Source of the DNA: an uncultured Collinsella sp.
Lineage (GTDB): Bacteria; Actinomycetota; Coriobacteriia; Coriobacteriales; Coriobacteriaceae
DNA: 30,305 nt
NCBI GenBank assembly: GCA_959604825.1
Contig: CAUHCN010000030.1
Coordinates: forward strand, 1 to 30,305
Direction of reading: 5' to 3'
Part shown: positions 1 to 13,732 of the stretch, piece after piece
Layout: the number at the start of each line of letters is the position of its first letter
Numbering within the stretch: position 1 is the stretch's first letter
Notes under the pieces: generated by a model
Database searches by the model: none
Told to the model about the DNA's origin: nothing
What the model saw: only the letters and a program-made list of their open reading frames with translations
Program-made: the position numbers and the translations under genes

Positions 1-82
1 AGGTTTTCGTAGATTCCGCACGAGCCGAAGAGCACTTAATGTGCTCTTCGTGCGAGCCCAGGACCTGACCGAGCGAAAACCT
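1..82. repeat. Structured palindromic repeat, copy 1 (left arm cut by window edge)
   Basis: The outer arms at 1-9 and 74-82 are perfect inverted repeats, and the left arm probably continues beyond the window. Inside is a 10-bp perfect hairpin (26-35 with 41-50) capped by the loop TTAAT. The flanks TTCCGCACG (13-21) and CCAGGAC (58-64) recur in the copies at about 13.0 kb and 30.25 kb. It lies upstream of the rplJ promoter. No protein is encoded. It could be a terminator, a small non-autonomous mobile element or an RNA element. Confidence 0.75.
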
Positions 83-141
83 TGCGCCTGGCCTTCGGCG
101 GCGCGGCCGGATGGTGGAATTGTGTGCAGCCCGGTTTCCCG

Positions 142-170
142 TTGACCGACGCCGGGGTCCCCGCCATAAT
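142..170 (+). promoter_or_regulatory. Sigma-A-type promoter of the rplJ-rplL operon
   Basis: A -35 box TTGACC (142-147) is followed by a 17-bp spacer and a -10 box CATAAT (165-170). The start point would be near 177, which places the whole L10 leader in the transcript. Confidence 0.75.
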
Positions 171-189
171 ACTTTCGGTTCACGCACGA

Positions 190-270
190 ATCCGCTGCCA
201 GAGACAGCCGGCGCAAACGGGCTTTGCCCGCGAGCTTAATGGGATATCCCGCCAGCCGAGGTGGTCGAGT
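190..270 (+). ncRNA. Ribosomal protein L10 leader (autoregulatory mRNA element)
   Basis: The stretch contains the blocks typical of the bacterial L10 leader (Rfam L10_leader family) in order: CCAGAGACAG (198-207), a GGGC/GCCC hairpin near 218-230, GCTTAAT (234-240) and GCCGAGGT (255-262). In known systems the L10-(L12)4 complex binds this element and represses its own operon. It lies directly upstream of a terminator hairpin and then rplJ, as expected for control by attenuation. Recognition is by eye from conserved blocks; no covariance search was run. Confidence 0.8.
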
Positions 271-284
271 AGATATGTCTTCTC

Positions 285-321
285 GCCCCCGTCGCTCATG
301 CAGCGCGGGGGCTTTCTTTTT
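285..321 (+). terminator. Intrinsic terminator/attenuator in the rplJ leader
   Basis: A GCCCCCG/CGGGGGC stem (285-291 with 306-312) encloses a smaller CGCT/AGCG stem and is followed by a T-rich run (313-320). It sits between the L10 leader and the rplJ ribosome binding site, so it can end transcription before the gene when L10 is in excess. Confidence 0.75.
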
Positions 322-386
322 GGACATGCCCCCGTCACGTCCTTGTGGCGGACCGTGCCCGGAAAGAATTCGAGGAGGTGTAATTC

Positions 387-908
387 ATGCCCCAGCAGTA
401 CAAAATCGACAAGGTTGCAGAGATCGAGTCCCGTATCGCCGAGAACGCCGGTCTGTTCGTCGTCAACTACAACGGTCTGACGGTTAAGCAGGCTCAGGAG
501 CTGCGTCATCAGCTTCGCGAGTGCGGCGCCGAGATGAAGGTCTACAAGAACAACCTGGTCAAGATCGCTCTCAAGAACCAGGAGCAGCCCGAGATCGACG
601 AGATCCTCGCCGGCCCCGTCGCTTATGTGTTCTACGAGACCGAGCCGGTCGAGGCCGCTAAGGCCCTTAAGGACTTCTCCGCTAAGTCCAAGGGCGTCCT
701 TGAGATCAAGGGCGGTATCTCCGACGGCAAGGCCGTTTCCGCTGATGATGTTAAGGCTATCGCCGAGCTGCCCACCAAGGATCAGCTTCTCGGCCAGATC
801 GCCGGTCTCATCTCCGGTTTCGCTCGCGACATCGCTGTCTGCGTCAACGGCGTTTCCTCTGGTCTCGCTCGTTCGATCCAGCAGGTCTCCGAGCAGAAGG
901 CAGCCTAG
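387..908 (+). CDS. rplJ: 50S ribosomal protein L10
   Basis: This 173-residue protein forms the base of the ribosomal stalk: its N-terminal domain binds 23S rRNA and L11, and its C-terminal helix carries the L7/L12 dimers that recruit translation GTPases. The N-terminus (MPQQYKIDKVAEI, then the NYNGLTVKQAQELR and VYKNNLVKIAL blocks) is typical, and the length is normal for the family. The ATG at 387 has AGGAGG at 373-378, eight bases upstream. It is the first gene of an rplJ-rplL operon preceded by its own L10 leader and attenuator, so autoregulation is expected. The upstream rplK-rplA pair, usual in bacteria, would lie outside the window. Confidence 0.97.
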   Translation: MPQQYKIDKVAEIESRIAENAGLFVVNYNGLTVKQAQELRHQLRECGAEMKVYKNNLVKIALKNQEQPEIDEILAGPVAYVFYETEPVEAAKALKDFSAKSKGVLEIKGGISDGKAVSADDVKAIAELPTKDQLLGQIAGLISGFARDIAVCVNGVSSGLARSIQQVSEQKAA

Positions 909-923
909 TCGCTGTTTTCACCC

Positions 924-991
924 GCGGCGGCAACGCCGCACCCCTGGCGCAATCGCGCCGTGTTTTAACTGATCTCCGTGCATCCGCACGG
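924..991 (+). promoter_or_regulatory. rplJ-rplL intergenic hairpins
   Basis: Three short hairpins lie between the two genes: GCGGC/GCCGC (924-939), GGCGC/GCGCC (946-959, followed by GTGTTTT) and CCGTGC/GCACGG (976-991), the last just upstream of the rplL ribosome binding site. They may stabilise rplL mRNA or tune the L12:L10 ratio. Function is inferred. Confidence 0.4.
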
Positions 992-1010
992 AAACCGAAA
1001 GGACTTAGAA

Positions 1011-1388
1011 ATGGCTAAGCTTACCACCGATGAGATCATCGATGCTCTTAAGGAAATGACCCTTCTCGAGGCTTCCGAGCTCGTCAAGGCTATCGAGGAC
1101 ACCTTCGGCGTTTCCGCCGCTGCTCCTGCCGCTGTTGTCGCCGCTCCCGCTGCTGGCGCTGCTGAGGCCGAGGAGAAGACCGAGTTTGACGTCGTGCTCG
1201 AGGGCTTCGGCGACAACAAGATCCAGGTCATCAAGGCCGTCCGTGAGCTCACCAACCTTGGCCTGAAGGAGGCCAAGGAGGTCGTCGAGGGCGCTCCCAA
1301 GGCTGTTCTCGAGGGTGCCAAGAAGGAGGACGCCGAGGCTGCCAAGGAGAAGCTCGAGGCTGCTGGCGCTGCTGTCACCCTCAGGTAA
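1011..1388 (+). CDS. rplL: 50S ribosomal protein L7/L12
   Basis: This 125-residue acidic stalk protein binds L10 as dimers and contacts elongation factors to stimulate GTP hydrolysis. Three parts are visible: an N-terminal dimerisation helix pair (about residues 1-35), an Ala/Pro-rich flexible hinge (about 37-56), and the C-terminal domain with the conserved GLKEAKEVVEGAPK block (about 82-95). The frame stays open back to a GTG at 978, but the ATG at 1011 begins the family-typical MAKLTTDEII and has AAAGGA (998-1003) seven bases upstream, so it is chosen. It follows rplJ by 102 bases and ends at a strong terminator, so the two genes form a complete unit separate from rpoBC. Confidence 0.97.
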   Translation: MAKLTTDEIIDALKEMTLLEASELVKAIEDTFGVSAAAPAAVVAAPAAGAAEAEEKTEFDVVLEGFGDNKIQVIKAVRELTNLGLKEAKEVVEGAPKAVLEGAKKEDAEAAKEKLEAAGAAVTLR

Positions 1389-1415
1389 TCAGGCTTTCTC
1401 GCCAGATTCCTTTGC

Positions 1416-1456
1416 AGACGGGGTTCGCATTGCGAGCCCCGTCTTTTTATTTTTCG
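1416..1456 (+). terminator. Intrinsic terminator after rplL
   Basis: A long GC-rich stem (1416-1429 with 1431-1444, one G-U pair; the innermost pairs must open to form the loop) is followed by TTTTTATTTTT. It separates rplJL from galU. Confidence 0.9.
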
Positions 1457-1701
1457 GTCCCTCGGCATCGGTTGCTCAAACTGCCATGTTCTGTGATTTG
1501 CGTCGTATCGGGTGCCCTGCCGTTGGGCAATAAAATTGCACCATTCGAGCAATAATTTGCGTTGACCTGCTGAAGAATTGTCTCTGCCTTGTAGCGACAT
1601 ATAGTTCCAGCGGTAAGATGCTTGGGTATCGCAATTTGGTCTGCGGCTGTGTGCCGCACGCATGGGGCGCTTTTGCGCCTGCGAAAGGATCTTTGAATAA
1701 C
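1457..1701 (+). promoter_or_regulatory. galU upstream region with candidate promoter
   Basis: There is no gene between the rplL terminator and galU. A candidate promoter is TTGTCT (1578-1583), a 16-bp spacer and TATAGT (1600-1605), giving a leader of about 90 bases. A TTGACC at 1562 has no good -10 partner. No distinct structure was seen in 1457-1560. Confidence 0.5.
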
Positions 1702-2610
1702 ATGAAGGCAATCATCCCCGCCGCCGGTCTTGGCACGCGTTTTCTGCCTGGCACCAAGTGCACGCCCAAAGAGATGCTGCCGGTGCTCGACAAGCCCGTC
1801 ATTCAGTACGTCGTCGAGGAGGCGCTCGAGCCCGAGGAGGTCGACGATGCCATCATCGTTACTTCTCCCGGTAAGCCCGAGCTACTGAACTACTTCCAGC
1901 CCGACCGTTCGCTCGAGAACCTGCTGCGCGAGCGCGGCAAGAACGCCTATGCCGATGCTGTCGCCCACGCTGGCGGTATGCCGGTCGACTTCCGTTATCA
2001 GTACGAGCCCAAGGGCCTCGGCCATGCTATTCGCTCTGCTGCCGACGCCGTGGCAGGGGAGAACTTCCTGGTTCTTCTGGGCGACTACGTTGTGCCTAAC
2101 CGCGATATCTGCGACAAGATGCTCGCCGTTTCCAAGGAGCACGGTGGCGCTTCGGTTATCGCCGTCGCTGCTTGCTCGCCCGAGGAAGTCAGCCGCTACG
2201 GCGTTATCGCCGGCGAGCGCGTCGGTTCGCTCGAGGGCGCCGAGGGCGTTGCCGATGCCGAGCCGGGCGCTGTCTGGCGCATCGACGGTCTGGTCGAGAA
2301 GCCCGCTCCCGAGGCGGCTCCGTCCAACCTGTACATCGTTGGTCGCTACCTGCTGAGCCCGCTGGTCATGGACTTGCTGGCAGATCAGCAGGCCGGCAAG
2401 GGCGGCGAGATCCAGCTCACCGACGCCATGGCCCGTTCGCTCGACCGCGAGGCCATGTACGCCGTCGTCATCGACCCGCTGTCGGGCTACGACACCGGCA
2501 CTCCCTCTGGTTGGATGGCCACTAACGCCCTCATGGCTGCAAACGACCCCCGCTTTGCCGATGCCTTCTGGGACGCCATCGACGAGCGCGGCGGATTGAT
2601 GCGCAAGTAA
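1702..2610 (+). CDS. galU: UTP-glucose-1-phosphate uridylyltransferase
   Basis: GalU makes UDP-glucose from UTP and glucose-1-phosphate, feeding cell-envelope glycans, glycolipids and galactose interconversion. The 302-residue length is normal. The N-terminal nucleotide-binding signature AAGLGTRFLPGTK (residues 7-19) and the TPKEMLPVLDKP block (21-32) are clear, as are LLGDYV and the VEKP motif further on. The frame is open from 1618, but the ATG at 1702 begins exactly at the conserved MKAIIPAAGLGTR and has GAAAGGA at 1683-1689, so it is preferred. It has its own candidate promoter and a terminator. Its place between rplL and rpoB, genes that are normally adjacent, is unusual. A related nucleotidyltransferase is possible, but GalU fits best. 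Confidence 0.92.
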   Translation: MKAIIPAAGLGTRFLPGTKCTPKEMLPVLDKPVIQYVVEEALEPEEVDDAIIVTSPGKPELLNYFQPDRSLENLLRERGKNAYADAVAHAGGMPVDFRYQYEPKGLGHAIRSAADAVAGENFLVLLGDYVVPNRDICDKMLAVSKEHGGASVIAVAACSPEEVSRYGVIAGERVGSLEGAEGVADAEPGAVWRIDGLVEKPAPEAAPSNLYIVGRYLLSPLVMDLLADQQAGKGGEIQLTDAMARSLDREAMYAVVIDPLSGYDTGTPSGWMATNALMAANDPRFADAFWDAIDERGGLMRK

Positions 2611-2630
2611 GCCTTCGGGCACCGACATTT

Positions 2631-2664
2631 ACGGGCGTGGACCTCGGTTCGCGCCCGTTTTTTA
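2631..2664 (+). terminator. Intrinsic terminator after galU
   Basis: The arms ACGGGCG (2631-2637) and CGCCCGT (2652-2658) are followed by a run of T. The terminator isolates galU from rpoBC. Confidence 0.85.
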
Positions 2665-2686
2665 TAAGAGCTGCGATTGCTAGCTC

Positions 2687-2719
2687 TCTGTTCACATAAA
2701 ATATATGAACAGATGTTCG
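2687..2719. promoter_or_regulatory. AT-rich palindromes upstream of rpoB, including a LexA-like box
   Basis: TCTGTTCA (2687-2694) and TGAACAGA (2706-2713) form a perfect inverted repeat around an AT-rich spacer. Overlapping it, GAACAGATGTTC (2707-2718) fits the Gram-positive LexA pattern GAAC-N4-GTTC. The site is about 100 bases upstream of the proposed rpoB promoter. A regulatory role is an inference. Confidence 0.3.
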
Positions 2720-2796
2720 ATACACATACATCTACCTGCGTGTTTTCTGTCGAAAAACTTTGCTACTCCAAAAACTCAATCGCGTCAAGGCTTTTC

Positions 2797-2824
2797 TTGC
2801 CCAACGGTCGGTACCTGATAAACT
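2797..2824 (+). promoter_or_regulatory. Candidate rpoBC promoter
   Basis: TTGCCC (2797-2802), a 16-bp spacer and TAAACT (2819-2824), with an extended -10 TG at 2816-2817. The leader to the rpoB start would be about 65 bases. Confidence 0.5.
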
Positions 2825-2897
2825 ATTAGGTTGCGATAACTGGCGAAGCTATGCCTCGCCAACCCACCGAGCATTTCCGTGAAGGAGGAAAAACCTG

Positions 2898-6389
<3,492 letters not shown>

Positions 6390-6395
6390 TTGACT

Positions 6396-10871
<4,476 letters not shown>

Positions 10872-10877
10872 CTAGTT

Positions 10878-10899
10878 CCGCCGTTCTAACGAACGGCGG
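10878..10899. repeat. Perfect hairpin just after rpoC
   Basis: CCGCCGTTC and GAACGGCGG form a 9-bp stem around TAAC. It lacks a T-run, so it is more likely an mRNA 3' stabiliser than a terminator. Confidence 0.5.
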
Positions 10900-10915
10900 C
10901 GACCTCCGTCGCTGC

Positions 10916-11015
10916 GCGGCCCCCAGAGCTACAATCTGTCATTCAAAAGGCAGGGCATGACCAAAAGGTCAATGCCCTGCCTTTTTCATGCCACCTTGTA
11001 CGCTCTGGGGGCCGC
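10916..11015. repeat. Nested palindrome enclosing the rpoC terminator
   Basis: The arm at 10916-10929 is the exact reverse complement of 11002-11015 (14 bp), and the match continues inward to about 19 of 20 bases if one G is skipped. The palindrome encloses the intrinsic terminator at 10946-10986. It may be an independent element inserted around or with the terminator. Confidence 0.7.
10946..10986 (+). terminator. Intrinsic terminator of rpoBC
   Basis: A 13-bp plus 4-bp stem (10946-10962 with 10967-10984, bulged A at 10971, loop AAAA) is followed by a T-run. The A-run on the other side makes it potentially bidirectional. Confidence 0.85.
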
Positions 11016-11056
11016 TCGCTTGCGTATGCTCAACCTGTTGCGTTCCGTTGATCCCT

Positions 11057-11097
11057 TGCCAAAAAAGGGACAGGTTTATTTTGGTAGGTTTTTCCTG
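11057..11097 (+). repeat. Left inverted repeat of the ECF cassette
   Basis: This 41-bp stretch, with core ACAGGTTTATTTTGGT, matches the reverse complement of 12870-12910 at about 36 of 41 positions. The two copies bracket the sigma/anti-sigma pair. GGGACAG motifs of this kind are familiar from extragenic palindromes associated with REP-type (RAYT) transposases; that link is an inference. Confidence 0.75.
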
Positions 11098-11106
11098 CTT
11101 GAATTT

Positions 11107-11132
11107 GAAACATTTCGTCCGGTCAGAGCGTA
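11107..11132 (+). promoter_or_regulatory. ECF-type promoter of the sigma factor gene
   Basis: TGAAAC (11106-11111), a 17-bp spacer and CGTA (11129-11132) match the promoter type used by many ECF sigma factors such as B. subtilis SigW. Its position just upstream of an ECF gene points to autoregulation. Confidence 0.6.
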
Positions 11133-11182
11133 TCTATGGTGAGGGCCTCATCGAGAACTATTAACGTCACCGGGAGGTGATT

Positions 11183-11701
11183 ATGGAAGAACAAGCATTT
11201 AGACAGGCGGTCGAAGACCACCGGGATGTCGTGTTTCGGATCGCGTTGACGTACCTGCGTGATCGCGCCGACGCCGACGATGTCGCTCAAGACGTCTTTC
11301 TGAAGTTACTCAAAAGCGATGCGCAATTTGAAAGCTGGGAACATCTTCGTCGATGGCTTATCCGGGTCACGATCAATGAATGCAAATCTCTCTTTCGAAA
11401 GCCGTGGAGACGCGTGGAGGATATTGAGAACCTGGCCGATTCGCTTTCGATGGCGCAGGACGAGACCAAGGCCGTCCTGTCGGACGTCATGCGGCTTCCA
11501 GAACGATTTCGTATCCCCATCGTGCTCTATTACTATCTGGGCTTCTCGACTTCAGAGATTGCCGAGTTGTTGCACGTACCAGCCGCGACCGTTCGAACGC
11601 GTTTAGCTCGCGGCAGATCGAAACTCAAGTTCATCCTAGAGGAGGGCGACCGTGAAATCCAACCAAATCAAGCAGGCCTTCGAGTCCGTCCAAGCCGATA
11701 G
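11183..11701 (+). CDS. ECF-family RNA polymerase sigma factor
   Basis: This 172-residue protein has the two-domain layout of ECF sigma factors. Region 2 covers about residues 8-75, with ALTYLRDRADADDVAQDVFLKLL and the promoter-melting stretch LRRWLIRVTINECKSLFRK. Region 4 covers about 96-150 and has a helix-turn-helix (LGFSTSEIAELLHVPAATVRTRLARGR). It directs the polymerase to a small regulon, probably in response to an envelope signal passed on by the next gene. The ATG at 11183 follows GGGAGG (11172-11177) and is preferred to the GTG at 11177, which overlaps that site. The 3' end overlaps the anti-sigma gene by 50 bases, indicating translational coupling. An ECF-type promoter lies just upstream. 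The signal and targets cannot be read from the sequence. Confidence 0.92.
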   Translation: MEEQAFRQAVEDHRDVVFRIALTYLRDRADADDVAQDVFLKLLKSDAQFESWEHLRRWLIRVTINECKSLFRKPWRRVEDIENLADSLSMAQDETKAVLSDVMRLPERFRIPIVLYYYLGFSTSEIAELLHVPAATVRTRLARGRSKLKFILEEGDREIQPNQAGLRVRPSR

Positions 11702-12728
11702 CGATCTTGCTGACCGTGTTCTTTATGCCGCTGCTGGTGAGCCGCTTCGCCGAAAGGGTCACGCGAAGCCTCTGTATGTTGCCGTGATCGGATGCCTTGC
11801 CGGGGTGTTGGCGACCGGAGGGGTCGCCTACGCCGTTGTCAATTCCAGTTATTTTGCCTCTGCCTGGGGAAACCATGGCAACGGAGAGTCCGTTACCTGG
11901 ACTCAAGGTGGCTCGTCGGGGACTAAATATACCTACACCAGAGAGTTTGGTGATGGTATCGCGCCCCAAAGCTTGGAGGGTTCAGTACAGAAGGTCAATC
12001 TGTCCGTCGAGGGCAACGGCTATACACTCGACATTCATGATATGGCTATCGACCAAAACGGCTGCGGTGCTGTGACGTTTACGCTGTCCAATCCAAATGG
12101 TGTTAACTACTACAAGCCGGCAGCAGAGACAGGCGAACTTGTTCTCTATGGTGAAGAAGAACAAGGCATCGGTACACCCAGCATGAACTTCGGCGAGGAA
12201 TGGGCTGACACACGCTGCACCATTGATAAGGACACATCAAGCGATACTGTCATTAATGGCACGATGTACTTTGCTTCTATGGATCGCGAGCGAGGTTTTC
12301 AACATGCGGTCACCTGGAATATCTCGTGGACCGAGGGCGAAGGAGAGGATGCGAAGCCGTTCGAGGCATCGACGCCCGAGTTTAGCGTTGGAGCGTACGT
12401 CGATACTAAGGAACTCCGCTCCGATGACTCGCCTCTCGAGATCAGCCCGTTTTCCATCCAGACGCACATCGATGATCTGGGCATTGACGCAGTCACGAAG
12501 AAGTTGACGGTTACCTACAAGGATGGATCGGAGCAGATTATCGAAGATGACGACGCAGGGGCGTTCAACTTATATTTTTCTTATACGCGCAATAGCGGAG
12601 AGAACATCTGGGTGCCAACGAAGTTGATTGATGTCGACCAAGTGGTCTCAGTAACGCTTGAGGGCACACGCTGCACTTCAACAGGGGGCGCCGAAACGTC
12701 GGAACCCTTTACCATCGTCTATTCGTAA
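11652..12728 (+). CDS. Membrane-anchored anti-sigma factor (DUF4179-like)
   Basis: This 358-residue protein has a short cytoplasmic N-terminus (about 1-40), one transmembrane helix (about 41-63, LYVAVIGCLAGVLATGGVAYAVV) and a large extracytoplasmic domain rich in beta-prone sequence. That layout, next to and overlapping an ECF sigma gene, is the standard pattern for a regulator that holds the sigma factor at the membrane until a signal triggers release. The extracellular part resembles DUF4179 anti-sigma proteins of Gram-positives, judged by eye. The GTG start at 11652 has GAGGAGGG five bases upstream. Codon use is less biased than in the neighbouring ribosomal genes, as expected for a low-expression gene or an acquired one. 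The N-terminal domain shows no clear zinc anti-sigma HxxxCxxC motif. Confidence 0.75.
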   Translation: MKSNQIKQAFESVQADSDLADRVLYAAAGEPLRRKGHAKPLYVAVIGCLAGVLATGGVAYAVVNSSYFASAWGNHGNGESVTWTQGGSSGTKYTYTREFGDGIAPQSLEGSVQKVNLSVEGNGYTLDIHDMAIDQNGCGAVTFTLSNPNGVNYYKPAAETGELVLYGEEEQGIGTPSMNFGEEWADTRCTIDKDTSSDTVINGTMYFASMDRERGFQHAVTWNISWTEGEGEDAKPFEASTPEFSVGAYVDTKELRSDDSPLEISPFSIQTHIDDLGIDAVTKKLTVTYKDGSEQIIEDDDAGAFNLYFSYTRNSGENIWVPTKLIDVDQVVSVTLEGTRCTSTGGAETSEPFTIVYS

Positions 12729-12733
12729 GATTT

Positions 12734-12768
12734 GGGGCCGCTTCCTACTAGGGGAGGCGGCCCATTTT
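12734..12768 (+). terminator. Probable terminator after the anti-sigma gene
   Basis: GGGCCGC (12735-12741) pairs with GCGGCCC (12757-12763) and is followed by ATTTT. The T-run is short, so it is likely weak. Confidence 0.55.
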
Positions 12769-12869
12769 GCATTAAATGGACGGTTAGACCGAGCGATATA
12801 CTTCCGAAGACGCCGCCGATTTCCATGCGACAGATGAGAGCAGATCATCGCTGGAGCTCGACGTTTCCG

Positions 12870-12910
12870 CAGATAAAACCGACCAAAATAAACCTGTTCC
12901 TTTTTGGCAG
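12870..12910 (-). repeat. Right inverted repeat of the ECF cassette
   Basis: This is the inverted partner of 11057-11097 (about 36 of 41 identical). The 100 bases before it (12769-12869) hold no gene or structure that I recognise. Confidence 0.75.
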
Positions 12911-12934
12911 GTAACGTTGCCCCGACGAGCACGT

Positions 12935-13075
12935 CGGATTCCCGGGCCGGGCGGCACAGGGGTTAAGTTTGTCGCGAGTTCCGCACGAGCCGGAGGCCAC
13001 TTAATGTGGCCTCCGTGCGAGCCAGGACTGTAGAGCAGCAAACTTAACCCCTGTGCCGCCCGGCCCGGGAATCCG
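12935..13075. repeat. Structured palindromic repeat, copy 2, with perfect 37-bp arms
   Basis: 12935-12971 and 13039-13075 are perfect reverse complements over 37 bp. The 67-bp core between them carries TTCCGCACG (12980-12988), a 10-bp hairpin (12991-13000 with 13006-13015, loop TTAAT) and AGGACTGT (13024-13031). Relative to copy 1 the hairpin has three paired substitutions that all keep base pairing. The arms are unrelated in sequence to those of copy 1. It lies between the anti-sigma gene and the rpsL promoter. Confidence 0.85.
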
Positions 13076-13104
13076 CCCCCGCGCACAGGAGGGGATTCCT
13101 TTTG
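13068..13104 (+). terminator. Possible hairpin-T-run overlapping the right arm
   Basis: GGAATCC (13068-13074) can pair with GGATTCC (13093-13099), helped by CCCC/GGGG inside, and TTTT follows. The same GGAATCC also pairs with the left arm of copy 2, so the two folds exclude each other. Confidence 0.35.
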
Positions 13105-13158
13105 TGTAGGCTTTGCGGAAATGTGCCAATTTTGGGATACGCCCGGCGGCGTGGTCTG

Positions 13159-13187
13159 TTGACGGCACAGCTAACGCCACGTATCCT
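13159..13187 (+). promoter_or_regulatory. Promoter of the rpsL-rpsG-fusA-rpsJ operon
   Basis: TTGACG (13159-13164), a 17-bp spacer and TATCCT (13182-13187). The leader to rpsL would be about 87 bases. Confidence 0.7.
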
Positions 13188-13280
13188 ATCGAACTGCGTG
13201 TTTCGTAGGGGGATGCTGACCCCTCGATTCAAGCCGTTGCACTTTACAGAAAGCTGGAATCATTCGAGAAGGAGTACGCT

Positions 13281-13658
13281 TTGCCTACTATTAACCAGCT
13301 GGTTCGCCAGGGCCGTCGTTCCGTGCCCAAGAAGTCCAAGAACGCTGCTCTGCAGCACAACTCCCAGAAGCGCGGCGTGTGCACCCGCGTCTTCACCACG
13401 AGCCCCAAGAAGCCGAACTCGGCTCTTCGTAAGGTTGCCCGTGTTCGCCTTGTCAACGGCATCGAAGTTACTGCTTACATCCCGGGTGAGGGCCACAACC
13501 TGCAGGAGCACTCCATCGTGCTCGTCCGCGGCGGTCGTGTCCGTGACCTCCCTGGTGTCCGTTATCACGTCATCCGTGGCGCCTACGACGCTGCTCCGGT
13601 CCAGAACCGTATGCAGGCCCGTTCAAAGTACGGTGCTAAGCGCCCCAAGGCCAAATAA
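13281..13658 (+). CDS. rpsL: 30S ribosomal protein S12
   Basis: S12 sits at the decoding centre and controls accuracy. The 125-residue protein has the usual MPTINQLVRQGRR start, the PKKPNSALRKVARVRL loop with the lysine whose change gives streptomycin resistance (wild type here), and LPGVRYHVIRGAYD, ending in KYGAKRPKAK. The start is TTG at 13281; AAGGAG (13269-13274) six bases upstream and the alignment with the family N-terminus fix it. It is the first gene of a four-gene unit with rpsG, fusA and rpsJ, and has its own sigma-A-type promoter. In many bacteria this operon follows rpoC directly; here 2.4 kb of accessory DNA intervenes. Confidence 0.97.
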   Translation: MPTINQLVRQGRRSVPKKSKNAALQHNSQKRGVCTRVFTTSPKKPNSALRKVARVRLVNGIEVTAYIPGEGHNLQEHSIVLVRGGRVRDLPGVRYHVIRGAYDAAPVQNRMQARSKYGAKRPKAK

Positions 13659-13732
13659 GCCAGATAACGTTTTGATACTTTCGCCGTGTGCCGTCTTGAG
13701 CGCCGCACGGTAGACACTTAAGGAGATTTCAC

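Noticed and set aside
140..180. tRNA, rRNA or CRISPR in the window
   Set aside because: No cloverleaf, rRNA block or spaced repeat array was seen in any intergenic region; the repeats found are inverted and few.
978..1010. N-terminal extension of rplL from GTG 978
   Set aside because: Covers a hairpin and the ribosome binding site; the conserved L7/L12 start is at 1011.
1618..1701. N-terminal extension of galU
   Set aside because: Not conserved in GalU, and it includes the ribosome binding site of ATG 1702.
10957..11142. 61-codon plus-strand frame between rpoC and the sigma gene
   Set aside because: It runs through the terminator stem and the left inverted repeat; no ribosome binding site and no recognisable sequence.
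13102..13280. Small protein upstream of rpsL
   Set aside because: The frame crosses the rpsL promoter and continues out of frame through rpsL; no ribosome binding site.
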